From Xanthomonas vasicola (GTDB lineage Bacteria; Pseudomonadota; Gammaproteobacteria; Xanthomonadales; Xanthomonadaceae): 64,000 nt of DNA. Location of the stretch: the NCBI RefSeq assembly GCF_000772705.2, contig NZ_JSBW02000086.1:62001-126000 (forward strand), given 5' to 3'. The notes under the pieces are model-generated. The model did not search any database and had not been told where the DNA came from. It saw only the letters and a list, made by a program, of their open reading frames with translations. Shown one piece after another: positions 50,670 through 58,369 of the stretch. Numbering within the stretch: position 1 is the stretch's first letter; the number at the start of each line of letters is the position of its first letter. The translations under genes and the position numbers were made by a program.

Positions 50670-51746
50670 TCAGCGCGCCTGCGCCGACAATGCGAGCAAG
50701 CGCTCGGCCACGCGCTCCAGCGGCACCACTTCCTGCGCAGCGCCAAGTTTGTACGCCGCGCCGGGCATGCCCCAGACCACGCTGCTGGCTTCGTCCTGCA
50801 CCAGCGTCGGCGCGCCGGCCTGCAGCATTTCCAGCAGCCCGCGTGCGCCGTCGTCGCCCATGCCGGTGAGGATGGCGCCGACCGCATTCGGGCCGGCGTT
50901 TGCGGCGACAGAGCGGAACAGCACGTCCACCGCCGGCTTGTGGCGATTGACCGGCGGGCCATCGTCGATACGGCAACGCCAACGCGCACCGTCGCGAATA
51001 ATGCGTAAATGTTGGCCGCCTGGCGGCAAATACGCGTGACCGGGCAGGATCGCTTCGCCGTCGGTGGCTTCGCGCACCGACATGGCGGAATGGCGGTTGA
51101 GGCGCTCTGCGAACGCGGTGCTGAAGCTGGCCGGAAGATGCTGGGTCATCACCACCGCGGGCGCATCGGCGGGCATGTGTTCGAGCACCACGCGCAGCGC
51201 TTCGGTGCCACCGGCGGAGGCGCCGATGGCGATCAAACGGTCGGTGGTACGAAAGCGCAGCGCGCTGCCGGGCACCGGCGCCGCCTGCATATCGAGCGTG
51301 ACCTTGGGGGCGCTCGGGCGATTGAGTGCGCTGACCTTGGCTTTGGCGGCCATCTTGACCTTGCTGACGATTTCTTCGGCATAGTCTTCCAGCCCGCGTG
51401 CGACATCGATCTTGGGCTTGGACACGAAATCCACTGCGCCCAGCGACAACGCCTGCAAGGTGGTGTCGGCGCCGCGCTCGGTCAGCGATGAAATCATCAC
51501 CACCGGGGTTGGGCGCAGGCGCATCAGGTTTTCCAGGAACACCAGCCCGTCCATGCGCGGCATTTCCACATCCAGCGTGATCACATCCGGATTGAGGCGC
51601 TTGATCTTTTCGCGCGCCAGCAAAGGGTCGGCGGCGGAGCCGACCACTTCGATGCCGGCATCGCGCGAGAGGATTTCGGTGAGCATCTGACGCACGACCG
51701 CCGAATCGTCGACGATCAACACACGCACAGGGGTTTCCAGCGTCAT
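50670..51746 (-). CDS. cheB: Chemotaxis protein-glutamate methylesterase CheB
   Basis: 358 residues from [21 protein letters not shown] receiver domain with phospho-Asp in [13 protein letters not shown] is followed by a linker and the methylesterase domain: catalytic Ser in [20 protein letters not shown], His in [19 protein letters not shown] and Asp in [16 protein letters not shown]. It demethylates/deamidates chemoreceptors during adaptation. ATG 51746 overlaps the cheD stop (ATGA), so it is coupled; the longer frame to 51908 lies inside cheD. Confidence 0.96.
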   Translation of the reverse strand: MTLETPVRVLIVDDSAVVRQMLTEILSRDAGIEVVGSAADPLLAREKIKRLNPDVITLDVEMPRMDGLVFLENLMRLRPTPVVMISSLTERGADTTLQALSLGAVDFVSKPKIDVARGLEDYAEEIVSKVKMAAKAKVSALNRPSAPKVTLDMQAAPVPGSALRFRTTDRLIAIGASAGGTEALRVVLEHMPADAPAVVMTQHLPASFSTAFAERLNRHSAMSVREATDGEAILPGHAYLPPGGQHLRIIRDGARWRCRIDDGPPVNRHKPAVDVLFRSVAANAGPNAVGAILTGMGDDGARGLLEMLQAGAPTLVQDEASSVVWGMPGAAYKLGAAQEVVPLERVAERLLALSAQAR

Positions 51747-52339
51747 TCGAACAACTCCACTCCACCGGTGACCGGTGCTTTGGACAGACGGGCGCGCACG
51801 GCCGATTCGGTAGCGGCAACTTCGGCTTCGTGTGCATGCGGCAGACGCTGCACGACGACGCGGCCGGTAGTCGCGAAGAACCACACCTTGCGCGGATGGA
51901 TGCCGCACAGATCTTCGGCAATGATGGGAATGTGTTCGGCCTGCAGGTACTGGCGCACGAACTCTGCGTTGCGGGTGCCAACCGGGTTGCTGGTGAAGCC
52001 CTTGAGCACGTTGGCGCCACCGAAAACCTTGGCTTCGATGCGTTTACGATGCGCGCCGCGCTTGAGCATGTCGTTGATCAGCAACTCCATCGCGTAACTG
52101 CCGTAACGCGCGGGTGCGCCATCGCCGATCTGGCCTTCTGGCAACAAGAAATGGTTCATGCCGCCGATCTTCAGCACCGGATCGCGCAGGCAGGCTGCGA
52201 CGCAAGATCCCAGGGTGGTTGTCAACGCGGTGTCGTCGTCCACCACCAGATACTGCGTGGGCAGCAGTTTGGCGGCAATGGTCTGGAACCGCGAATCGCG
52301 GTAACGCATGACATCGTCGACTTGCACGGCCGTACTCAT
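51743..52339 (-). CDS. cheD: Chemoreceptor glutamine deamidase CheD
   Basis: 198 residues from [17 protein letters not shown]. CheD active-site residues are present: Cys in [14 protein letters not shown] and His in [14 protein letters not shown], with Thr in the TLGS segment. It deamidates specific glutamines of chemoreceptors and in other species interacts with CheC or CheY. Both ends overlap neighbours (ATGA with cheR upstream and with cheB downstream), giving a tightly coupled cheR-cheD-cheB unit. Confidence 0.94.
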   Translation of the reverse strand: MSTAVQVDDVMRYRDSRFQTIAAKLLPTQYLVVDDDTALTTTLGSCVAACLRDPVLKIGGMNHFLLPEGQIGDGAPARYGSYAMELLINDMLKRGAHRKRIEAKVFGGANVLKGFTSNPVGTRNAEFVRQYLQAEHIPIIAEDLCGIHPRKVWFFATTGRVVVQRLPHAHEAEVAATESAVRARLSKAPVTGGVELFE

Positions 52340-53202
52340 GCAGAGGCTCCTGCGCGCGGAGCGCGCCGATACAGCGTGCGCCCGCACGGCTGGATCAGAT
52401 CGGCCGCGTGCAGGTAATTCTCCGAGTGCCCGGTGTAGAGCAAGCCATCGTCGCCCATGTGGCTGACCAGGCGCGACAGGATGCCGCGCTGGGTAGGCTT
52501 GTCGAAATAGATCATCACGTTGCGGCAGAACAGCGCGGCGTACGGGCCGCCAACGTCGTAACGCGGTGCCAGCAGATTCAACTGGCGGTATTCGATGAGC
52601 TGGCGCAGCGCGGGAATGACCCGGCATTTGCCTTCGTTGGGGCCGCTGCCGCGCTGGAAGTATTTGCGCTTGATCGATGCATCCAGCGAGGCGACACGGT
52701 CGATGGCGTAGACGCCGCGCGACGCGGTTTCCAACACCTGAGTATCGACGTCGGTGGCGACGATGCTGACCGGAGGGGTCAGGGTGCCGAACGCTTCGCA
52801 AGCGGTGATGGCGATGGAGTAGGGCTCCTCGCCGGTGGACGCGGCGCATGACCAGATCTTCAGTGGCGCCTGCGAGGCGCGCTTTTGCAGTTCTTCGCGC
52901 AGTTTGTCGAAATGGTGCGGCTCGCGGAAGAACGAGGTCAGGTTGGTGGTCAGCGCATTGGTGAACGCCTGCCATTCTTCTTCGTCGTTGCCGGCCTCGA
53001 GCTGATCGAGGTATTCGCGGAATGAGCGCAGGCCGAGCACGCGCAGACGACGCGATAGGCGGCCATACACCATGTCGCGCTTGGCTGGAGCCAGCGCAAT
53101 GCCGACACGCTGGTAGATCAGGTCGCAGACGCGTTTGAAGTCGCGGTCGCCGAAATCAAATTCGCGTGTGTCTGAAGCGGAAGTCGTAGTCGTCATATCC
53201 AT
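52336..53202 (-). CDS. cheR: Chemotaxis protein methyltransferase CheR
   Basis: 288 residues. The N-terminal helical CheR domain contains [20 protein letters not shown]; the SAM-binding C-terminal domain shows [39 protein letters not shown] and [18 protein letters not shown]. It methylates receptor glutamates using S-adenosylmethionine. The beta-subdomain that binds receptor-tail pentapeptides should be present, and two receptors in this window end in such a pentapeptide (NWQEF). A sigma-28-like promoter lies 23 bp upstream. Confidence 0.96.
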   Translation of the reverse strand: MDMTTTTSASDTREFDFGDRDFKRVCDLIYQRVGIALAPAKRDMVYGRLSRRLRVLGLRSFREYLDQLEAGNDEEEWQAFTNALTTNLTSFFREPHHFDKLREELQKRASQAPLKIWSCAASTGEEPYSIAITACEAFGTLTPPVSIVATDVDTQVLETASRGVYAIDRVASLDASIKRKYFQRGSGPNEGKCRVIPALRQLIEYRQLNLLAPRYDVGGPYAALFCRNVMIYFDKPTQRGILSRLVSHMGDDGLLYTGHSENYLHAADLIQPCGRTLYRRAPRAGASA

Positions 53203-53224
53203 ACGCGTCGTGAGCTATAACTGG

Positions 53225-53251
53225 ATATCGGCCAAGTAGCGGCGCAACTGA
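53225..53251 (-). promoter_or_regulatory. Sigma-28 (FliA)-like promoter for cheR-cheD-cheB
   Basis: On the minus strand: TCAG, 15 nt, GCCGATAT (53232-53225). Consensus is TAAA-N15-GCCGATAA. The -10 matches 7 of 8; the -35 is the weakest of the four sites in this block. Confidence 0.55.
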
Positions 53252-53404
53252 AGCACCAATGCGTGGATTGCACGCGGTTGGGTTCGGTCGGCCGTACGGT
53301 GGGGTATAGCGGGCGTCTGCTGCCGCTAAGCGCCCAAGGCCGCCCATCAGGCATTCCGTCGCAACGGGCGCGCGGTGACCAACGCAGATTGCAGTGCCCA
53401 GATG

Positions 53405-53435
53405 CACAACGCCCCGGCAGTGCCGGGGCGTTGTG
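53405..53435 (-). terminator. Hairpin downstream of chemoreceptor gene
   Basis: CACAACGCCCCGGCA (53405-53419) and TGCCGGGGCGTTGTG (53421-53435) are perfect inverted copies. It lies 15 bp beyond the stop of the receptor gene at 53450. No clear T-run follows, but it separates the receptor from the cheR unit, which has its own promoter. Confidence 0.65.
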
Positions 53436-53449
53436 GTGACAGCGGTGAA

Positions 53450-55831
53450 TCAGAACTCTTGCCAGTTACCGTCGGCCAACGCGGCCTGGGATATGGCAGG
53501 CCGCGATGCGGTTGCCGCTGCCCGCGCTACCGGCTTGGCGGCGCCTTTCACTGCAACCTGGCGTGAGGCGATCGGCCGCACGCGTGCGGTCTGCGCAACT
53601 GGCGCAGCCGATTCGTCCAGCTTGAACACCGACACCGCTTCGGCCAGGTGACCGGCCTGCTCTTCCATCGAGCGGGCGGCGGCGGTGGCTTCTTCCACCA
53701 GCGCTGCGTTCTGCTGGGTGGTTTCGTCCATCTGGGTGATGGTCTGGTTGACCTGCTCGATCCCGGACGACTGCTCCTGCGAAGCAGCAGAAATCTCACC
53801 CATGATGTCGGTCACGCGCTGCACGCTGGCCACGATCTCGGCCATGGTGGCGCCGGCCTTGCGGACCAGTGCCGAGCCTTCGGCGACCTTGTGCACGGAA
53901 TCGTCGATCAAACCCTTTATCTCCTTCGCCGCACCGGCCGAACGCTGCGCCAGCGTGCGCACTTCGGATGCGACCACGGCAAAGCCGCGACCCTGTTCGC
54001 CGGCACGTGCCGCTTCCACTGCGGCATTCAACGCCAGGATATTGGTCTGGAACGCGATGCCATCGATGACGCTGATGATGTCGGCGATCTTCTTGGACGA
54101 GGCTTCGATGCCGGACATGGTGGTAACCACCTGCGACACCACCTCACCGCCTTGCGAGGCCACGCCGGTGGCGCCGATTGCCAGCTGGTTGGCCTGACGG
54201 GCGTTCTCGGCATTCTGCTTGACCGTGGAGGTGAGCTCCTCCATCGAGGCAGCGGTTTCTTCCAGGTTGGCGGCCTGCTGTTCGGTGCGGTGCGACAGGT
54301 CGCTGTTGCCCGAAGCGATTTCGCCAGCAGCCGAGTTGATCGCACTGGAAGACACTTTGATGCGGCCAACGATGTCAGCCAGTTGCTCTGCGGTGGCATT
54401 GGCATCGTCACGCATCTGCGCGAACACGCCGCTGAATTCTCCATGCATGCGCACGGTCAGGTCGCCACGCGACAGCGCGGACAACAGGGCAGAGATCTGC
54501 TCCAGGCTGCCGGCATTGGCATCCAGCAAGCCATTGAGCTGCTGCGCCAACTGCAGGAAGAAACCCTGCTTGCCGTCGGTTTCCACGCGGCCGCCCATGT
54601 CGCCAGCAGCGGCAGCACGCACGATACGCGCAACTTCTTCTTCGACCTGGACTTCAATGGTGCGGTCGCGCCATTCGCAGACTTCGCCGCTGGTCTCGCC
54701 CTGTTCGTTCTTGATGGCGGTGACCGTCTGCGCCAGCACCACTTCGCCGAAGCGCTCTTCGAAGCTGGTGACGCCATCGCGTTCCAACGCGGCAATGGCC
54801 TTGCGCACGGTCGCTTCCGACAGACCCAGGTAGCTGATGTGCTGGCCGATGACCTTGCTCGCGTCGAACTCGGGCGATGCCAGGCGGATGCTGCTTTCGT
54901 ACTGCGCCACGATCTTCCTGAAGGCGTCGTTGGCGTAGATCATGACCCGCTCTGGATCGGTGATGAAGGTGCCGGTCGAGGACTTGTCCAGCGCAGTGCG
55001 AATACGCAGGTTTTCGTCGGCGATCCTCTGATCGCGTTCGATACGCTCTTTCAGGTCGCGCTGCATGCGCTGCATGGAGCGCATCAACTCGCCCACTTCG
55101 TCCTGGCCCTGCACGTTGATCTGGCCGTCCAGCTTGCCGCCGGCGATTTCGGTGGCGGTGGTGACCGCGCCGCGCATGCTCTTGACGATGGAACGGGCGA
55201 ACAGGAACGCCAGGCCCAGGCCGCCGGCAATGCCGATCAGCAGCACCATCACGGTCAGCGAGACGGAGGTGGCATGGACCTTTTCAGCCTTGGTCTTGGC
55301 AGCCTGCGCCAGCATGTTGTCTTCGGTGATCAACGCAGCCAGCGAATCCTTGGCCTTGTTGTGCAGGGTGCGGGTTTCGCCGACGAAGGTATCGACGGCA
55401 TCGTCGGGCAGATTGAGTTCGATCATTTCATCGACGCTGGCGTAGGAGGCCGAGGCCTTCTTCCAGTCGGCCACGAATACATCGAACAGCTTCTTCTGTT
55501 GCGGGCTCTCGATCAGGCGCGGGTAGCCCTTGATGGTGGCTTCGATCTCACCATTGAGTTTCTTGGAGCGAACCTTTGCTTCCTGCTTGACCGAATCGCT
55601 GGCGCGCACCAGGTTCTGGTAAGCCGCATTGCGGTATTCGCCGAGCATGCCGCGCAGATCGCCTGCTTCGCGCACGCTGGACATGGTATTGCCGGCCAGA
55701 TCGCGGGTGACGTTGTTGAGCGACGCCAGACCCGAATAGGCGATGATGCCTTGAACAAGCATCATCAGCAGCACGATGCCGAACGCCAGCATCAGCTTGG
55801 GCATCAATTTCAGACTGTTGATCCATTGCAT
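53450..55831 (-). CDS. Methyl-accepting chemotaxis protein with 4-helix-bundle sensor and PAS
   Basis: 793 residues from [19 protein letters not shown]1 ([20 protein letters not shown]), a ~160-residue periplasmic four-helix-bundle sensor, TM2 ([20 protein letters not shown]), HAMP, a PAS-like domain ([20 protein letters not shown]), further HAMP-like segments and the signalling hairpin tip [20 protein letters not shown]. The C-terminus is NWQEF, a CheR/CheB-tethering pentapeptide at the end of a ~60-residue Ala-rich linker. Ligand unknown. The gene lies between the small secreted protein and cheR. The longer frame to 55870 is not used. Confidence 0.95.
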   Translation of the reverse strand: MQWINSLKLMPKLMLAFGIVLLMMLVQGIIAYSGLASLNNVTRDLAGNTMSSVREAGDLRGMLGEYRNAAYQNLVRASDSVKQEAKVRSKKLNGEIEATIKGYPRLIESPQQKKLFDVFVADWKKASASYASVDEMIELNLPDDAVDTFVGETRTLHNKAKDSLAALITEDNMLAQAAKTKAEKVHATSVSLTVMVLLIGIAGGLGLAFLFARSIVKSMRGAVTTATEIAGGKLDGQINVQGQDEVGELMRSMQRMQRDLKERIERDQRIADENLRIRTALDKSSTGTFITDPERVMIYANDAFRKIVAQYESSIRLASPEFDASKVIGQHISYLGLSEATVRKAIAALERDGVTSFEERFGEVVLAQTVTAIKNEQGETSGEVCEWRDRTIEVQVEEEVARIVRAAAAGDMGGRVETDGKQGFFLQLAQQLNGLLDANAGSLEQISALLSALSRGDLTVRMHGEFSGVFAQMRDDANATAEQLADIVGRIKVSSSAINSAAGEIASGNSDLSHRTEQQAANLEETAASMEELTSTVKQNAENARQANQLAIGATGVASQGGEVVSQVVTTMSGIEASSKKIADIISVIDGIAFQTNILALNAAVEAARAGEQGRGFAVVASEVRTLAQRSAGAAKEIKGLIDDSVHKVAEGSALVRKAGATMAEIVASVQRVTDIMGEISAASQEQSSGIEQVNQTITQMDETTQQNAALVEEATAAARSMEEQAGHLAEAVSVFKLDESAAPVAQTARVRPIASRQVAVKGAAKPVARAAATASRPAISQAALADGNWQEF

Positions 55832-55874
55832 TGATACGATTCCCCCGTGGAAGTCAGTTCGCATAGCCACAACA

Positions 55875-55908
55875 GCACATCGCCACGCGCGAGGGCGTGG
55901 CGATGTGC
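55875..55908 (-). terminator. Hairpin after the small secreted protein gene
   Basis: GCACATCGCCACGC (55875-55888), 6-nt loop, GCGTGGCGATGTGC (55895-55908): a perfect 14-bp stem just 8 bp past the stop at 55916. No T-run; it may attenuate read-through into the receptor gene or mark an mRNA end. Confidence 0.65.
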
Positions 55909-55915
55909 GAGGCGA

Positions 55916-56299
55916 TTACTTGATGGTGGCGAGCTTCAGGCTGGCCGGGGAGCTGACTTCGATTTCGGCACGCGAACTGTCGCGCTGGATCTTGCCGAGG
56001 ACGCAGACGTCCTTACCTTCAAGCGTTTCCGGGGCAAAGCTGAACTTGCCGCGGTTAGCGCCGTCGATGCGTGCGGAGAAGGTGTGGCGCGGGAACATGC
56101 CGCCCATGTACAGGAAGGTGGGCTCGCCTTCCGAGCTCTGCGCGTACTTGGCCTTTTCGACCTTGCCGCACACCATGCCGTCCTTGCCGACGAAGCGGGT
56201 GGCCATCTCCGGCGGAATCATTTCCTGCGACTGAGCCGACAGCGTGGGCGCAACGATCACGAGAGCAGCAACGGGGAGGAGCGAGAGCAGAAACTTCAT
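55916..56299 (-). CDS. Small secreted OB-fold-like protein in the chemotaxis cluster
   Basis: 127 residues. A clean signal peptide (MKFLLSLLPVAALVIVAPTL then SAQS) precedes ~100 residues with the pattern VGKDGMVCGKVEKAKYA, EPTFLYMGGMFPRHTFSARI and LEGKDVCVLGKIQ. This spacing is that of small bacterial OB-fold proteins. Two cysteines, Cys44 and Cys99, could form a disulfide in the periplasm. It has its own sigma-28-like promoter (56363-56389) and is followed by a hairpin before the chemoreceptor, so it appears co-regulated with motility. No function is known to me; a ligand-binding partner for the adjacent receptor is one testable idea. Confidence 0.82.
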   Translation of the reverse strand: MKFLLSLLPVAALVIVAPTLSAQSQEMIPPEMATRFVGKDGMVCGKVEKAKYAQSSEGEPTFLYMGGMFPRHTFSARIDGANRGKFSFAPETLEGKDVCVLGKIQRDSSRAEIEVSSPASLKLATIK

Positions 56300-56612
56300 A
56301 GGGATTCTCCAGAGTCAAAAGTCGAACGGTGACCCGTTGTGTGGACGCGGGCTTCCATTCAGCTATCGGCTAACCGCCGTTCAACTTGAATCCGGTAAAC
56401 GTGATTTATATCTCACTTCAAGAGAGCGGTGCGTCGCGTGTAGGGAGGCTCCTGACACGCGATGGTTGTAGATACGCTCGCGGTGAACGCAGTACGGCCG
56501 TCGGAGTGGCGCAGTGGGTGGCCGGTAGCGCCATGTACGCGTCGTACATGACGGTTCCCGCCCACCGCCACACCTCTCCGACGACCGCAGGCGAGGCGAA
56601 CCAACCGCTTGA
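56300..56612. other. Intergenic region: sigma-28 promoter plus repeat-like segment
   Basis: 313 bp without a gene. The part next to the secreted protein holds the FliA-like promoter. Positions ~56500-56600 contain CCATGTACGCGTCGTACATG and GACGGTTCCCGCCCACCGCC, resembling the centre of the MITE-like family (GTAC..TCGTACA then CGGTTCC), but terminal inverted repeats are not clear. Confidence 0.5.
56363..56389 (-). promoter_or_regulatory. Sigma-28 (FliA)-like promoter for the small secreted protein
   Basis: Minus strand: TCAA (56389-56386), exactly 15 nt, GCCGATAG (56370-56363). Matches TAAA-N15-GCCGATAA at 3 of 4 and 7 of 8 positions. It lies 64 bp upstream of the start codon. Confidence 0.7.
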
Positions 56613-57095
56613 TCAGGCGGCTTCTTCGACCAGTTGCTGACCCAGCTCGGTGCTGTCCAGCAGGGTTTCGATATCCAGCAGGATCAACATGCGATCGTCC
56701 TGGGTGCCGATGCCGGAGATGAAGCGCGTGTCGACCGCGGCGCCAAATTCGGGCGTGGGGCGGATCTGGTCGTCGTTAAGCGGAATCACGTCGGAAACGC
56801 TGTCCACGACGATGCCGACCACGCGGTCTTCGACGTTGAGCACGATCATCACGGTGAAGGCGTCGTAGCGCGCTTCTTTCAGGCGCAGCTTCAGACGCAG
56901 GTCGATCACCGGCACGATGGTGCCGCGCAGGTTGATCACACCCTTGATGTAGTCGGGCGCGTCGGGCAGACGGGTGACAGAATCGTAGCCGCGGATTTCC
57001 TGCACTTTCAGGATATCCACGCCGTAGTGTTCTTCGCCCAAAGCGAAGCTGAGGAATTCACCACCGGTGCCGGTGGCAGTGCTTTTGTCGTTCAT
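56613..57095 (-). CDS. cheW: Chemotaxis coupling protein CheW
   Basis: 160 residues. A single CheW SH3-like double barrel: EFLSFALGEEHYGVDILKVQ at the start, then INLRGTIVPVIDLRLKLRL and GIVVDSVSDVIPL, with the family NLRG and VD motifs. It links chemoreceptors to the kinase CheA, which is not encoded in this window. It is preceded by a sigma-28-like promoter and by ycgR on the same strand. Confidence 0.96.
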   Translation of the reverse strand: MNDKSTATGTGGEFLSFALGEEHYGVDILKVQEIRGYDSVTRLPDAPDYIKGVINLRGTIVPVIDLRLKLRLKEARYDAFTVMIVLNVEDRVVGIVVDSVSDVIPLNDDQIRPTPEFGAAVDTRFISGIGTQDDRMLILLDIETLLDSTELGQQLVEEAA

Positions 57096-57171
57096 GGAAA
57101 CTCCGGGCGTTGCGGCTAAGTGTCAGGTTGCGGCAGGACTGCGGCAGATACGGATGAGGGATGCCCTAGCA

Positions 57172-57198
57172 ACATCGGCGGGGTGGGCGGCATCTTTA
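57172..57198 (-). promoter_or_regulatory. Sigma-28 (FliA)-like promoter for cheW
   Basis: Minus strand: TAAA (57198-57195), exactly 15 nt, GCCGATGT (57179-57172). The -35 is perfect and the -10 matches 6 of 8. The site lies 77 bp upstream of the cheW start and 30 bp beyond the ycgR stop. Confidence 0.7.
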
Positions 57199-57227
57199 GG
57201 TGCCGGCCCCGCGCGGTGCGGGCAGGT

Positions 57228-58013
57228 TCAGAACATGCCGCTCTTGCGCGCGTTGCGCTGGCGGTCGACGCGGAAGATGTAGCGCTGGATGGTTTCGTCG
57301 GCGCCGCGCGGCAGTTCGCTGAACTGCATGCCGACACGTAAGCCTTCGCTGCCGTTTAGCAGCGTCTGCTTGTACTGGCTGCACACGGTGAGCGGCAGCG
57401 TAATAGGGGCAGCGTCGGGCAGCTGCAGGATGCAGTTGCGGTAGGTGCGTTGCGGTTCGAGCAAGGGCATGCCATCGGTGAGCGACACCGCCAGGCCGCC
57501 GCTGCTGATGTCGATCACGCGCAGCTGCAGGTTGAGTGCGTCGCCCTGTGCGGCCTCTTGGCGAATCGTGCAGATGGGGGAGTCGGTGATCGGCGCTTCC
57601 AGCCGGTACGATTCGCGCCGCTGCATGTGGTACATCCCGTCGGGCAGGTCGGCGCGGAAAGCGACGTGAATGCCGCGCTCGATACGCTCGGCCTTTTCCA
57701 GGCGAAAACGGATATTGACCCGTTCCAGTTGGGCGTAACACAGCAGGTATTTGGCACCCTCGATGGCGCGGTTGGAGGCATCGTTGTGGCTGCCGTCCAG
57801 GATCACGCAATCGTCGTCTTCGTCCAATTCCAGCACGGCGGTGGGCACGGCCATGTCGCGGCCGGCCACGTGCATGGTCACGATGGCGCGTTGGTCGAGC
57901 AGCTGGCGCAGTAATCCACGGATCTGCCGCTTGTTACGCAGCAGATAGCGCTCGTCACCTTCGGCGAGGTGATCGGCGTCGTGGTCCAGCTCTGGGGTAT
58001 CGCCTTGGGACAT
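57228..58013 (-). CDS. YcgR-like PilZ cyclic di-GMP receptor (flagellar brake)
   Basis: 261 residues from MSQGDTPELDHDAD (a GTG four codons upstream is possible). An N-terminal YcgR domain (~25-125) is followed by a PilZ domain whose cyclic di-GMP-binding motifs are present: RRESYRLEAP (RxxxR) and DISSGGLAVS (D-x-S-x-x-G). The C-terminus has MQFSELPRGADETIQRYIF. Such proteins bind cyclic di-GMP and slow the flagellar motor. Its sigma-28-like promoter and position before cheW support a motility role. A perfect hairpin sits in its mRNA leader. Confidence 0.9.
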   Translation of the reverse strand: MSQGDTPELDHDADHLAEGDERYLLRNKRQIRGLLRQLLDQRAIVTMHVAGRDMAVPTAVLELDEDDDCVILDGSHNDASNRAIEGAKYLLCYAQLERVNIRFRLEKAERIERGIHVAFRADLPDGMYHMQRRESYRLEAPITDSPICTIRQEAAQGDALNLQLRVIDISSGGLAVSLTDGMPLLEPQRTYRNCILQLPDAAPITLPLTVCSQYKQTLLNGSEGLRVGMQFSELPRGADETIQRYIFRVDRQRNARKSGMF

Positions 58014-58039
58014 GGGCACAAGCACAGTAGCAACGGGAA

Positions 58040-58065
58040 GACGCCTGGCGGGTTGTCCAGGCGTC
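58040..58065 (-). promoter_or_regulatory. Hairpin in the ycgR 5' leader
   Basis: GACGCCTGG (58040-58048) and CCAGGCGTC (58057-58065) form a perfect 9-bp stem with 8-nt loop, between the sigma-28-like promoter and the start codon (26 nt upstream of ATG). It could influence translation or be a remnant of another element. Confidence 0.5.
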
Positions 58066-58071
58066 GCCTTG

Positions 58072-58097
58072 ATATCGGCGGCAAAGCCAATTCTTTA
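58072..58097 (-). promoter_or_regulatory. Sigma-28 (FliA)-like promoter for ycgR
   Basis: Minus strand: TTAAAG (58098-58093), then GCCGATAT (58079-58072). Spacing from TAAA is 14 nt (15 from the overlapping TTAA). The -10 matches 7 of 8. Confidence 0.62.
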
Positions 58098-58369
58098 AGA
58101 GTGGCTGACGAAACGTGTACGCCTATCGCTGGCAAGGACTAGTCGCGATGGTCTGGGTGCAGCCTTTCAACAAGCAACCAGCAGGCCACGGGGCGCGGTG
58201 CTCGTTCTTCAGTAAAACCACCATCGAACTGTTTGGTGCGGTGTTTTTGCCGATTAAAGAACCAACGGCGGCATGGACCACAGGGACGCCTTCGTGGCGT
58301 GACCCACAGAGTCGAGGGCACCGCACATTCGACGCTGTGATTTCGGTGTAATGAATCGCCGTTTCCGCC
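58098..58369 (-). repeat. Gene-free region holding divergent dispersed repeat, copy A3
   Basis: Read on the minus strand, 58325 to ~58154 follows the same order of words as copies A1 and A2: TGCCCTCGACTCTGTGGGTC, CCATGCCGCCGTTGGTTC, AATCGGCAAAAACACCGC then ACCAAACAGTTC, and GAACGAGCACCGCG. It is clearly more diverged and inverted relative to the others. No coding gene is evident. Confidence 0.6.

Noticed and set aside
53648-55834. 728-residue open frame antisense to a chemoreceptor
   Set aside because: Gly/His/Asp-rich shadow frame opposite a complete chemoreceptor; no start signal or homologous motif.
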